From an uncultured Maricaulis sp. (GTDB lineage Bacteria > Pseudomonadota > Alphaproteobacteria > Caulobacterales > Maricaulaceae): 64,000 nt of DNA. The stretch spans positions 62,001-126,000 of the forward strand of contig NZ_CAMYLS010000007.1 of the NCBI RefSeq assembly GCF_947259345.1, written 5' to 3'. The position numbers were made by a program, and so were the translations under genes. Under the pieces are notes generated by a model that had not been told where the DNA came from, made no database searches, and saw nothing but the letters and a program-made list of their open reading frames with translations. Positions 31,144 to 39,153 of this stretch are shown here, in pieces; position 1 is the stretch's first letter; the number at the start of each line of letters is the position of its first letter.

Positions 31144-31682
31144 CGGAAGGCCTTGCGGCGTTCGCGCCACTCCGCCGCGCTTTGACCCCACAAATCGACA
31201 ATCATGTCGAATCCGGCGACCGGGACGTCGCGGCCCAGGTCGCGCGAGCCAAGCTTGCGGGCCACGCCCTGGCTGGGCGTATTGTCCGCGTGGATGAGAT
31301 GGACCACTTCGGGCCATTCCAGCCGGCGGAAAACATCATCAAGGCAGGCCGCTGCCGCCTCGGTCGCATAGCCCTTGCGCCAGGTTGACCGGTTGAGCGA
31401 CCAGCCGACTTCCGGCTGCGGCCAGCCATGCGGGTACCAAGGCCCGACCCGGCCGACCCAGGCACCGCTCGCCTTTTCGATCACCGAATAGAATCCGTAT
31501 CCGCGCAGCGCCCAGTGTCCAACAATACCACACAAGCCGCGCCAGACATGGGCCGGCTCTTGTTGGCCGCCGATGAATTGCGTGGTTTCAGCGTCCGCCA
31601 TGAGCTCACACAAGGGCTCGAAATCAGACAGGTCGGGCTGGCGCAAGATGAGACGGTCGGTCTCGAGATTGATCTGGCTCAT
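31140..31682 (-). CDS. GNAT family N-acetyltransferase (RimJ/RimL type)
   Basis: The 180-residue protein starts MSQINLETDRLILRQPDLSD, a RimJ/RimL-like opening. It contains EVGWSLNRSTWRKGYATEAA, the acetyl-CoA-binding motif A with a Rx2GxAT-type loop, and ends with NTPSQGVARKLG. It acetylates an unknown substrate. The gene is convergent with the LytTR gene and overlaps its end by 4 nt. The frame extends upstream without similarity, so I start at the ATG at 31682. Confidence 0.88.
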   Translation of the reverse strand: MSQINLETDRLILRQPDLSDFEPLCELMADAETTQFIGGQQEPAHVWRGLCGIVGHWALRGYGFYSVIEKASGAWVGRVGPWYPHGWPQPEVGWSLNRSTWRKGYATEAAAACLDDVFRRLEWPEVVHLIHADNTPSQGVARKLGSRDLGRDVPVAGFDMIVDLWGQSAAEWRERRKAFR

Positions 31683-31888
31683 AACGGCAATGGGGCCTGA
31701 TGAGTGGGATTGGTCAAGTGAACTTCCAAAAACGGACTTCACGTATTCTATATGACTGTATGCAGCTGCCCACCGCATTCTGTCCGCTTCAGAATGCGGT
31801 ATGCCTATCAAGGCTCTCGCGCCGTGCGGACTGGATCGATTCTTGCACCGTGTTCGAGCAGAGCAAGCATGAGTGAGTCTTATTTTCC

Positions 31889-32404
31889 ATGGCCGACAAG
31901 CGGCACGGTCCGGGCGTCATCACCCTTCTGGTCTATCTGGTGAGCACAGCATCACTGTCCGGAGGACTGTCCGGCTGGCTGTATGCGACCGGGGCTCTGG
32001 ATTGGGCAAGTACGCTGAGCGCGCCGAATTGGGCCCCCAGTTTCGGCCTGCTGAATCTCATCGGTCTCTTTATTCCTGCCTTCGCCGTCATCGCCCTTTG
32101 GATCCTGCAGCGCAGCGGCAAGGACGGGATGCGACTGGCCTGCAGCCTCCTCATCGCCCTTCTGCTCGCCGGCATGGCGACTCAGATCTGCATCTTCTTC
32201 GGCATGCGCGACCCGGCGCTGGGCTTCCTCGCGGCAATGGCGATGTGGGTCTACACACTCTTCGCTGCCGGAATCGTCGGCCGGGCCTCAAGCGCCGCCG
32301 GCGTCTTGCTGTGGATTCCCTTCGCCTGGGTTACAGCCATGCTCGTGCTCGGCTTCGAATTCATGCGCCTGAACGCTGCCGGAACCTTCGCCGGCGGGAT
32401 CTAG
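31889..32404 (+). CDS. TspO/MBR-like five-helix membrane protein
   Basis: The 171-residue protein has five predicted transmembrane helices and the segment LSAPNWAPSFGLLNLIGLFI after the first helix, similar to the proline- and tryptophan-rich loop of TspO proteins, which bind tetrapyrroles and act in oxidative or light responses. Later helices lack the usual WWaLFF-type tryptophans, so the assignment is tentative. It stands alone between a divergent GNAT gene and the convergent mdh gene. Confidence 0.6.
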   Translation: MADKRHGPGVITLLVYLVSTASLSGGLSGWLYATGALDWASTLSAPNWAPSFGLLNLIGLFIPAFAVIALWILQRSGKDGMRLACSLLIALLLAGMATQICIFFGMRDPALGFLAAMAMWVYTLFAAGIVGRASSAAGVLLWIPFAWVTAMLVLGFEFMRLNAAGTFAGGI

Positions 32405-32407
32405 ACA

Positions 32408-32442
32408 CGAAAAAGCCGCCGCCCTGACAGGCGACGGCTTCT
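32408..32442 (-). terminator. Rho-independent terminator after mdh
   Basis: AAGCCGCCGCC and GGCGACGGCTT (32413-32423 and 32430-32440) form an 11-bp stem with one mismatch around CTGACA. On the minus strand GGCTTTTT follows. It lies 27 nt after the mdh stop codon and may also serve the convergent TspO-like gene. Confidence 0.75.
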
Positions 32443-32466
32443 CCAATTCGTTCTCGCCGTCAGCGA

Positions 32467-33474
<1,008 letters not shown>

Positions 33475-33536
33475 CTAGCGCTGCGCGGCGGCTTCGGCAA
33501 GGCGGCGTTATCGCCGCACCCTGTCAGAGGACGCAC

Positions 33537-33755
33537 TCAATCTTCGCCTCGCGGCTCCAGGCTGAAGATCTCCTCGACCGGAACGGCAAGCGCCGCAGCC
33601 AGCTTCAGCGCGAGAATTGTGGATGGCACGAAGACCCGGTTCTCGACCGTATTGATCGTCTTGCGTGTGACACCGACACGGGCTGCCAGCTCGGCCTGGG
33701 TAAGCCCCTCACGAGCCCTCAGCTCCTTCAGCCTGTTGGCCAGCTCACTGGTCAC
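33537..33755 (-). CDS. XRE-family transcriptional regulator
   Basis: This 72-residue protein is a single helix-turn-helix domain: RLKELRAREGLTQAELAARV, then VTRKTINTVENRVFVPSTIL and a final LAVPVEEIFSLE. It matches short XRE proteins often paired with a membrane protein. Its start overlaps the stop of the upstream membrane gene by 4 nt, so the two are coupled. The inverted repeats upstream of the pair (34225-34283) are plausible operators for it. Confidence 0.92.
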   Translation of the reverse strand: MTSELANRLKELRAREGLTQAELAARVGVTRKTINTVENRVFVPSTILALKLAAALAVPVEEIFSLEPRGED

Positions 33756-34213
33756 GATTCGTCCTCCAGATCATCCCGACCCAGGATGAGGAACCTCGAC
33801 AGCGGCGCCGTGATCCCGATGATCAACAGGGCGCGGAGCGCGATCGTCGCTGAGAAATCAACCAGGAGATCAGCGGCCAGTAACAGCGCGGTCGCCGCAA
33901 TGAGCGCCATGAATCCGAAGCGTATCGCGATGCGCTGATTGTGGCAGAACAGCTCGTCCTGGATGACCGACTGCGCCTTCGAGCGCTGCACCCGGCTCGC
34001 ATACAGCAGGAACAGGAAGGATGCCCCTGCCCAGCCGAGCGCGCCCGCCAGAAGGCAGAGATGAACCACCAGCTCGAACGGTCCGAATTCCCAGCCGCCC
34101 TCCTGCGCAATGTCCATAGCCAGTTGCGCGCCCTGCCAGAACAGAAAGCTCACCGCGGCGAGTGTGAGCAACCGGTCGCGCTGACGAATGAGTTTGGAGA
34201 TTTGATCTTCCAT
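33752..34213 (-). CDS. Membrane protein partner of the XRE regulator
   Basis: The 153-residue protein has about four transmembrane stretches (near 15-33, 47-70, 97-115 and 120-140). Charged stretches lie at the N-terminus (EDQISKLIRQRDR), between helices two and three (SRVQRSKAQSV) and at the C-terminus (GRDDLEDES). AAGGAAG lies 8 nt before its ATG. I recognise no enzymatic motif. Such membrane protein plus XRE pairs are common; the membrane protein may control or be controlled by the regulator. Confidence 0.7.
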   Translation of the reverse strand: MEDQISKLIRQRDRLLTLAAVSFLFWQGAQLAMDIAQEGGWEFGPFELVVHLCLLAGALGWAGASFLFLLYASRVQRSKAQSVIQDELFCHNQRIAIRFGFMALIAATALLLAADLLVDFSATIALRALLIIGITAPLSRFLILGRDDLEDES

Positions 34214-34224
34214 GACACTGCTTC

Positions 34225-34283
34225 CTTGTAACCTTGACGTTACAAGTTACCTATAGGTGACATTGAGTGTCGTCAAGGTTACA
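34225..34283. repeat. Nested inverted repeats upstream of the membrane/XRE operon
   Basis: Three elements lie here. CTTGTAAC and GTTACAAG (34225-34232 and 34239-34246) are perfect arms around CTTGAC. TGTAACCTTGACG and CGTCAAGGTTACA (34227-34239 and 34271-34283) are perfect 13-bp arms. ACCTATAGGT (34249-34258) is a self-palindrome. They overlap a possible promoter and the Shine-Dalgarno approach of the membrane gene, and the distal arm covers the AraC stop codon. This looks like an autoregulatory operator. Confidence 0.75.
34250..34276 (-). promoter_or_regulatory. Candidate promoter of the membrane/XRE operon
   Basis: Read on the minus strand, TTGACG (34276-34271) and TATAGG (34255-34250) are separated by 15 nt, a short spacer. 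Both boxes lie inside the inverted repeats, so a bound regulator would occlude polymerase. The match is by eye. Confidence 0.45.
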
Positions 34284-35091
34284 TTTCATCGGTAGATCGT
34301 TGCGTGTATAGCGCGTCATAAGCCGCTGGCTGGCGCGCCGGTACCGGCGTGATACCTGCGAAATGCCGAAACTCCCGGGTCATGTGCGCCTGATCGGCAT
34401 ACCCCGCCATGTCCGCCACCTCGACAAGGTCCACACCCCGCTTGATGGCGTCACGGGCATGATGGAAGCGGACGATGCGCACCATGTCGCGCGCCGTCAG
34501 GCCGCAAGCCCGTTCAAAACGGCGACTGATTGTGCGCTCGGTCACAGCAAAGCGACGTGCGAGGCCTGCAGTCGTTATCTCCACGCCACTCTCAAGGGCT
34601 TCGACGAGCGCACGTCCGGCTGCCAGCGTATCATTGCGCGGCAATAACCGGTCCAGCAGTGCGTCGGCTGACGCCCGGAAGGCCCTGGGATCGCCCGCCT
34701 TTCGGGCATGGGCAAGCAATTCACCGGCCGGACCCGAACCGATAATCCCGGCCAGCGGGACGGGGCGGTTGCGCCAATGCGTTGGACGGGCGCCCAAAGC
34801 CCCCAGCGCCCAGGGCCGCAACCGAATCCCCATGACGTCCATGGGACCGGTCTGCTGCAGCTTGAGGACTCGATCCAGCGGTCCATAGAGAAAGGCCTCA
34901 TCCTGTCGGATCCAGTTCCCTTCGCGCAGCTCCAGCGGCGGCGTGGCCCGGTGAAGTATGATCTCGCATGATCCATCGGGCGCGATGAATTGCGGCGCGT
35001 CGTCTCCGCCATGGCGCAAGTGCCATACCGCCTCGATGCGGTCGTCGAGACCCGCCCCGGACGGCTCATACTGATAATCGGCCTGGCCCAT
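34279..35091 (-). CDS. AraC-family transcriptional regulator
   Basis: The 270-residue protein has an N-terminal sensor-like half (QADYQYEPSGAGLDDRIEAV to about residue 150) of the type that begins with a cupin-like fold, and a C-terminal AraC domain with ITTAGLARRFAVTERTISRR and the second HTH DLVEVADMAGYADQAHMTREF. GGGGG lies close before the ATG at 35091; an ATG 7 codons earlier is less well placed. Its target is unknown. It diverges from the DUF6265-like gene. Confidence 0.9.
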   Translation of the reverse strand: MGQADYQYEPSGAGLDDRIEAVWHLRHGGDDAPQFIAPDGSCEIILHRATPPLELREGNWIRQDEAFLYGPLDRVLKLQQTGPMDVMGIRLRPWALGALGARPTHWRNRPVPLAGIIGSGPAGELLAHARKAGDPRAFRASADALLDRLLPRNDTLAAGRALVEALESGVEITTAGLARRFAVTERTISRRFERACGLTARDMVRIVRFHHARDAIKRGVDLVEVADMAGYADQAHMTREFRHFAGITPVPARQPAAYDALYTQRSTDEM

Positions 35092-35171
35092 ATTACCCCC
35101 TGTCCGGTTCATTCAAGACGGCGGGCAAAGCGCGTGTCAATAAAGACGGACGCCGATCAGAAAGACCTGTC

Positions 35172-35651
35172 ATGTCCCTTGTACCATCGAGCCTTCTCAC
35201 CCTCGCGGCAGCCGCAATGGCGGGCCTCGCCCTCGCCTGCACCCCGCTCGTTGCCGCCGCTGGCCAGACGCCGGACCTGGACTGGATGTCCGGGCATTGG
35301 ACCAGCACGGGCGGCGATCCCGTGATCGAGGAGATCTGGACCAATGGGGATGGCGGATTGCTGCTTGGCGTCAATCGCACACAGGTCGAGGGGCGCGCCG
35401 TCGGCTTTGAATTCCTGCGCATCGAGATTGGCGAGGAGCAGACCCGCTATTGCGCCCAGCCGGGCGGGCGCAGCGCCGCCTGCTTCACCCTGACCGAGCA
35501 CGGCGACAGCCATGCCCGGTTCGAGAACGCCGAACATGATTTCCCGCAAGTCATCGAGTACAGTCGTGACGGCGACAGGCTGAGCGCACTAATCTCCGAT
35601 CTGTCAGGTGAGCAAGCCATGCAGTTCGACTGGCAGCGTGCGCCTGAATGA
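35172..35651 (+). CDS. Secreted DUF6265-like protein
   Basis: The 159-residue protein has a signal peptide (about 1-30, SSLLTLAAAAMAGLALAC then TPLVAAAGQ) and a beta-rich body opening LDWMSGHWTS, with EIWTNGDGGLLLGVNRTQV and a later AEHDFPQVIEYSRDGD. This pattern fits DUF6265-type calycin-like proteins. A cysteine in the signal region is not in a clear lipobox. Function is unknown. It is divergent from the AraC gene and convergent with the O-methyltransferase gene. Confidence 0.75.
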   Translation: MSLVPSSLLTLAAAAMAGLALACTPLVAAAGQTPDLDWMSGHWTSTGGDPVIEEIWTNGDGGLLLGVNRTQVEGRAVGFEFLRIEIGEEQTRYCAQPGGRSAACFTLTEHGDSHARFENAEHDFPQVIEYSRDGDRLSALISDLSGEQAMQFDWQRAPE

Positions 35652-35662
35652 TCCTCGGCTGA

Positions 35663-36340
35663 TCAGCGCTTCAGCGCCATCAATATGCCGTCGCCCAGCG
35701 TCGTGAAGGCGATATCCACCCGCGTATCAGTGCGCAGTTTTTCCGCCAGCGCCACGAGCGCCGCCGTATCGGCATCCTCGCTGATGCGGTCGGCATCCAC
35801 GACATCGCCGCCCCACAGGACATTGTCGAACAGGATGAGGCCGCCGTGGCGCACCAGCGTCAGGGCCGCCTCGTAATAAGCGTCATAGCCGGTCTTGTCC
35901 GCATCGATGAAGATCATGTCGACGGTGCCGGCTCGGGTCTCGGTCAACCCGGCCAGCGTCTCCCGCGCATCGCCAATGCACAGCTCGACCTGGTCGCTCA
36001 CACCGGCTTCGTCCCAGTATGACCTGGCTTTTCCGGTATAGTCCTCGGAAATGTCACAGCCGATCAGGCGGGCCGCATCACCATGCATGTCGCGCATGGC
36101 CAGGATCGTCGCCAGGGCCGAATAGCCCGTGAAAACCCCGACCTCGACAGCTGTACGGGCGGAAATGAGGCGAGCGCACATTTGCAGGAAAGCACCCTGC
36201 TCCGGCGAAATCTGCATGCGCGAGACGTCGCCCATGGCGTCCGTCTCCGCGCGGCACCGCGCCAGAGCGGGATGCTCGGGCCGATTGGCGCTGCGGACGT
36301 AATCGACGAGTTCCGGCGACAGGCCGATGGACCGTGACAT
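35663..36340 (-). CDS. O-methyltransferase, class I SAM-dependent (family 3)
   Basis: The 225-residue protein resembles caffeoyl-CoA/catechol-type O-methyltransferases. It has the helical N-terminus with QISPEQGAFLQMCARLI, SAM motif I VEVGVFTGYSAL, the metal-binding region DMIFIDADKTGYDAYYE and a late NVLWGGDVVD. Bacterial members methylate catechol-like small molecules with a divalent cation. The substrate is unknown. It lies 12 nt downstream of zapE on the same strand, so is probably co-transcribed. Confidence 0.92.
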   Translation of the reverse strand: MSRSIGLSPELVDYVRSANRPEHPALARCRAETDAMGDVSRMQISPEQGAFLQMCARLISARTAVEVGVFTGYSALATILAMRDMHGDAARLIGCDISEDYTGKARSYWDEAGVSDQVELCIGDARETLAGLTETRAGTVDMIFIDADKTGYDAYYEAALTLVRHGGLILFDNVLWGGDVVDADRISEDADTAALVALAEKLRTDTRVDIAFTTLGDGILMALKR

Positions 36341-36352
36341 GGCGTTTCCCCT

Positions 36353-37492
36353 CTACTCTGCGTCATCCCGCTCGCGGCGCTGGGCGGCGAGATAATCATG
36401 CGTGCGCATTTCCATCAGGCGCGAAGCGGTGCGTTCGAACTCGAAAGCGCCATCGCCGTCGGGATAGAGATCGCCCGGCTCGGCATCGGCGCTCATGACC
36501 AGCTTGGTACGCGCCTCGTAAAGCGCATCGATCAAGGTCACGAAGCGCTTGGCCTCATTGCGCTTGTCTGGCGATAATTGCGGCACATATTCCAGTAGGA
36601 CCGTGTGGAAGCGGTCGGCAAGGGTGAGATAGTCGGCAGGCCCGAGCGGGCGCGCGCACAGTTCAGAGAAGGTAAAGCGGGCCACGCCGGCCGCCTCGCG
36701 CTCCACCGTCAGGCTCCTGCCCTTCACATCAAGGACGCAGTGCTGCGGCACGGCACCGGAGGTCAGCCGTTCCCAGGCCTTGTTCATGGCCAGCTCGGCA
36801 TCCGCCGACAGCGGCGTGTAATAGACCGGGGCGGCCTCCAGCTGGCGCAGCCGGAAGTCCGTCCCGCCGTCCAGCTCCATGACATCGAGCCGGTCCTTCA
36901 GCATCTCGATCACCGGCAGGAAGCGCTGCCGGTTGAGGCCGTTCTTGTAGAGATCGTCCGGGTGCCGGTTGGAGGTCGCCACCACCACCACGCCGCGCTC
37001 GAAGAATTGTTCGAACAGGCGGCCCAGGATCGAGGCGTCGGCGATATCGGTGACCTGGAATTCGTCGAAGGCCAGAAGGCGTGCCTTCGCGGCGATCGCC
37101 TTGGCGACAGGCGGAATGGGATCGTCCCCGGCGCCGCGCACATGTTCGGGCCGCTTGCGCCGCTCCTCCGCGCTCAGCTTGCGCCAGGCGGTGATGCGGG
37201 CATGCACATCCTGCATGAATTCATGAAAATGCGCCCGCCGCTTCGGCGAAACCGGCGCGTTCTCGACAAAGAGATCCATCAGCATGGATTTGCCGCGCCC
37301 CACGCCGCCCCAGAGATAGAGACCACGCGGCGCCGGATCGCGCTTGCCGAACAGGGATTTGCGGTCGGGACGCCAGTCCGAAAGGCGCGCCGCGAGATCG
37401 GTCAGCGCCTCAGCCGCCCGCTCCTGTTCGGGATCGGGGCTCAAAACACCGGCTTCAACGCGCTGGCGCAAAACGGAAAGAGGCGTCGTCAT
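36353..37492 (-). CDS. zapE: Cell division protein ZapE (AFG1-like ATPase)
   Basis: ZapE is an AAA-like ATPase linked to Z-ring behaviour and, in mitochondria (AFG1), to protein quality control. The 379-residue protein has Walker A LWGGVGRGKSMLMD, then RRAHFHEFMQDVHARI and Walker B LLAFDEFQVTDIADA, with ATSNRHPDDLYKNGLNRQRF further on, all family signatures. It is upstream of the O-methyltransferase gene with a 12-nt gap. Confidence 0.96.
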   Translation of the reverse strand: MTTPLSVLRQRVEAGVLSPDPEQERAAEALTDLAARLSDWRPDRKSLFGKRDPAPRGLYLWGGVGRGKSMLMDLFVENAPVSPKRRAHFHEFMQDVHARITAWRKLSAEERRKRPEHVRGAGDDPIPPVAKAIAAKARLLAFDEFQVTDIADASILGRLFEQFFERGVVVVATSNRHPDDLYKNGLNRQRFLPVIEMLKDRLDVMELDGGTDFRLRQLEAAPVYYTPLSADAELAMNKAWERLTSGAVPQHCVLDVKGRSLTVEREAAGVARFTFSELCARPLGPADYLTLADRFHTVLLEYVPQLSPDKRNEAKRFVTLIDALYEARTKLVMSADAEPGDLYPDGDGAFEFERTASRLMEMRTHDYLAAQRRERDDAE

Positions 37493-37557
37493 GCGCGACA
37501 GGCTTGGGTGCTGCGGGTGATCAGGTCAATGCTCAAACACCGCCGCACCGACCTGGC

Positions 37558-37983
37558 TCACGCCTCAATCCCGGCCAGCGCCGCGCGCATTGTGTCCGGG
37601 AGCGCGACCGGGCGGCGCGTGTCGCGGTCGACATAGACATGGACGAAGCGCCCCTGGGCCGCCGGTTCATCCTCGCCCTGTTTGAACAAGCCGATTTCAT
37701 AGGTGACCGAGGAATTCCCCAGCCGCGCCACGCGCACACCGGCCTCGACGGTTTCCGGATAGGCGAGCGGGGCGAAATAATTGCAGCCGGTCTCGACCAC
37801 GAGGCCGATCACGCGGCCGGCATGGATATCCAGCCCGGCCTCCTCGATGAGGAAGCAATTCACCGCTGTGTCGAAGAAGCCGTAATAGGCAGCATTATTG
37901 ATGTGGCCATAGATGTCATTATCGGCCCAGCGGGTCGGCAGGGCACGAAAGCGGGGATAGGCGTCGCGGGCGCGCTTTTCCAT
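37558..37983 (-). CDS. Acyl-CoA thioesterase (4HBT family)
   Basis: The 141-residue hot-dog-fold protein shows the 4-hydroxybenzoyl-CoA thioesterase motif RWADNDIYGHINNAAYYGFF, with the catalytic Asp in DNDIYGHINN. A later TVEAGVRVARLGNSSVTYEI matches the core strand of the family. It hydrolyses an acyl-CoA of unknown chain. Its ATG overlaps the stop codon of the alcohol dehydrogenase gene by one base (TGATG), so the two genes are coupled. Confidence 0.9.
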   Translation of the reverse strand: MEKRARDAYPRFRALPTRWADNDIYGHINNAAYYGFFDTAVNCFLIEEAGLDIHAGRVIGLVVETGCNYFAPLAYPETVEAGVRVARLGNSSVTYEIGLFKQGEDEPAAQGRFVHVYVDRDTRRPVALPDTMRAALAGIEA

Positions 37984-39125
37984 CACAGCACGGCCTCATA
38001 ACAGGCGTGGGCCGCTTCGAGCGTCATCGGGCGCGGATTATTCTTGAGCAGGCGCTCGACCTTCATCGCGTCCTCGGCGAGGCGCGGCAGGTCATTGTGC
38101 GAGACGCCGACCTGGGTCAGGCGCGTTTCGATGCCGACAACGTCGGCGATCCGCTCCATCTCGACAACCAGGGCATCGGTCGAGGCCCCGGGCAGATCGA
38201 GATGGGCCGCCAGCTGCGTATAGAGCGGCTCGGCGCTGGTCGCATTGTAGCGCAGCACCGGCGGCAGCATCAGCGAATTGGATAGCCCGTGCGGGACATG
38301 GAAGATCCCGCCAAGCGGATAGGCCAGCGCATGGACCGCACCGACCGGGGCATTGGCAAAGGCCTGGCCTGTCAGCAAGGCGCCGAGCAACATGTCCTCG
38401 CGCGCCTCGATATCCGCCCCGTCCAGACAGGCCCGCTCGATGGCGCCGTGCAGCTTCTTCAACCCGGCCAACGCCAAGGCGTCGGAGACCGGGTTCTTCT
38501 CGATGGCCGAGGTATAGGCTTCGATACCGTGCACCATGGCGTCAATGCCGGTCGCCGCCGTGACATGACGTGGCAGACCCAGGGTCAGCTCGGCATCCAG
38601 CACGGCCATATCGCCATAGAGCGCCGGATCATTGACCCCCATCTTCGAGGTCTCGCCAACGGTGACCACCGAGATCGGCGTCACTTCGGAGCCCGTACCG
38701 GCGGTCGTCGGGATCAGGATGAGCGGCAGGCGCGCGCCCTTCACCTGATTGACGCCATACATATCGGCCAGGGGCTGATCGCAGCCCAGAAGCAAGGCCA
38801 CCAGCTTGGCGGTATCCATGGACGACCCGCCACCAAAGCCGATCACCAGCTGCGCCCCGAATTCACGCGCCCGTTCGGTCGCCGCCAGCACCATGTCTTC
38901 CGGCGGATCGGCCACGACATCGTCGATCACCAGGACCGAGCGCCCGGCCGCCTCAAGCCCAGCGAGCGCCGCATCGATCAAACCGAACTGGCGCACTCCC
39001 TTGTCAGTCACCAGCACGGCGCGTTCAACCCCGGCCATGAGCGGAGCGGCAATCTCGGTCAACTGGCCGGACGCACCCCGTCCGGCATGAATATGAGGAA
39101 CGGTTCGGAACTGGAATGTGGCCAT
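37983..39125 (-). CDS. Iron-containing alcohol dehydrogenase
   Basis: The 380-residue NAD(P)-dependent enzyme interconverts an alcohol and aldehyde. It shows the nucleotide-binding GFGGGSSMDTAK, IPTTAGTGSEVTPISVV, and metal ligands in TGIDAMVHGIEAY and GAVHALAYPLGGIFHVPHG. Its first 17 codons (39074-39127, with two bases of leader) are repeated exactly at 41384-41437. The S9-like gene now sits between it and the presumed original upstream region. GGGAGAG precedes its present ATG. It is coupled to the thioesterase gene. Confidence 0.95.
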   Translation of the reverse strand: MATFQFRTVPHIHAGRGASGQLTEIAAPLMAGVERAVLVTDKGVRQFGLIDAALAGLEAAGRSVLVIDDVVADPPEDMVLAATERAREFGAQLVIGFGGGSSMDTAKLVALLLGCDQPLADMYGVNQVKGARLPLILIPTTAGTGSEVTPISVVTVGETSKMGVNDPALYGDMAVLDAELTLGLPRHVTAATGIDAMVHGIEAYTSAIEKNPVSDALALAGLKKLHGAIERACLDGADIEAREDMLLGALLTGQAFANAPVGAVHALAYPLGGIFHVPHGLSNSLMLPPVLRYNATSAEPLYTQLAAHLDLPGASTDALVVEMERIADVVGIETRLTQVGVSHNDLPRLAEDAMKVERLLKNNPRPMTLEAAHACYEAVL

Positions 39126-39127
39126 TT
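39074..39127. repeat. 54-bp direct repeat, copy in the intact alcohol dehydrogenase gene
   Basis: This segment, covering the ATG and codons 1-17 of the alcohol dehydrogenase, is identical over 54 nt to 41384-41437, a displacement of 2310 bp. Flanking bases differ on both sides. The pair brackets the S9-like gene. Confidence 0.95.
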
Positions 39128-39153
39128 ATGCAATCTCTCCCGATGATGCCGGC

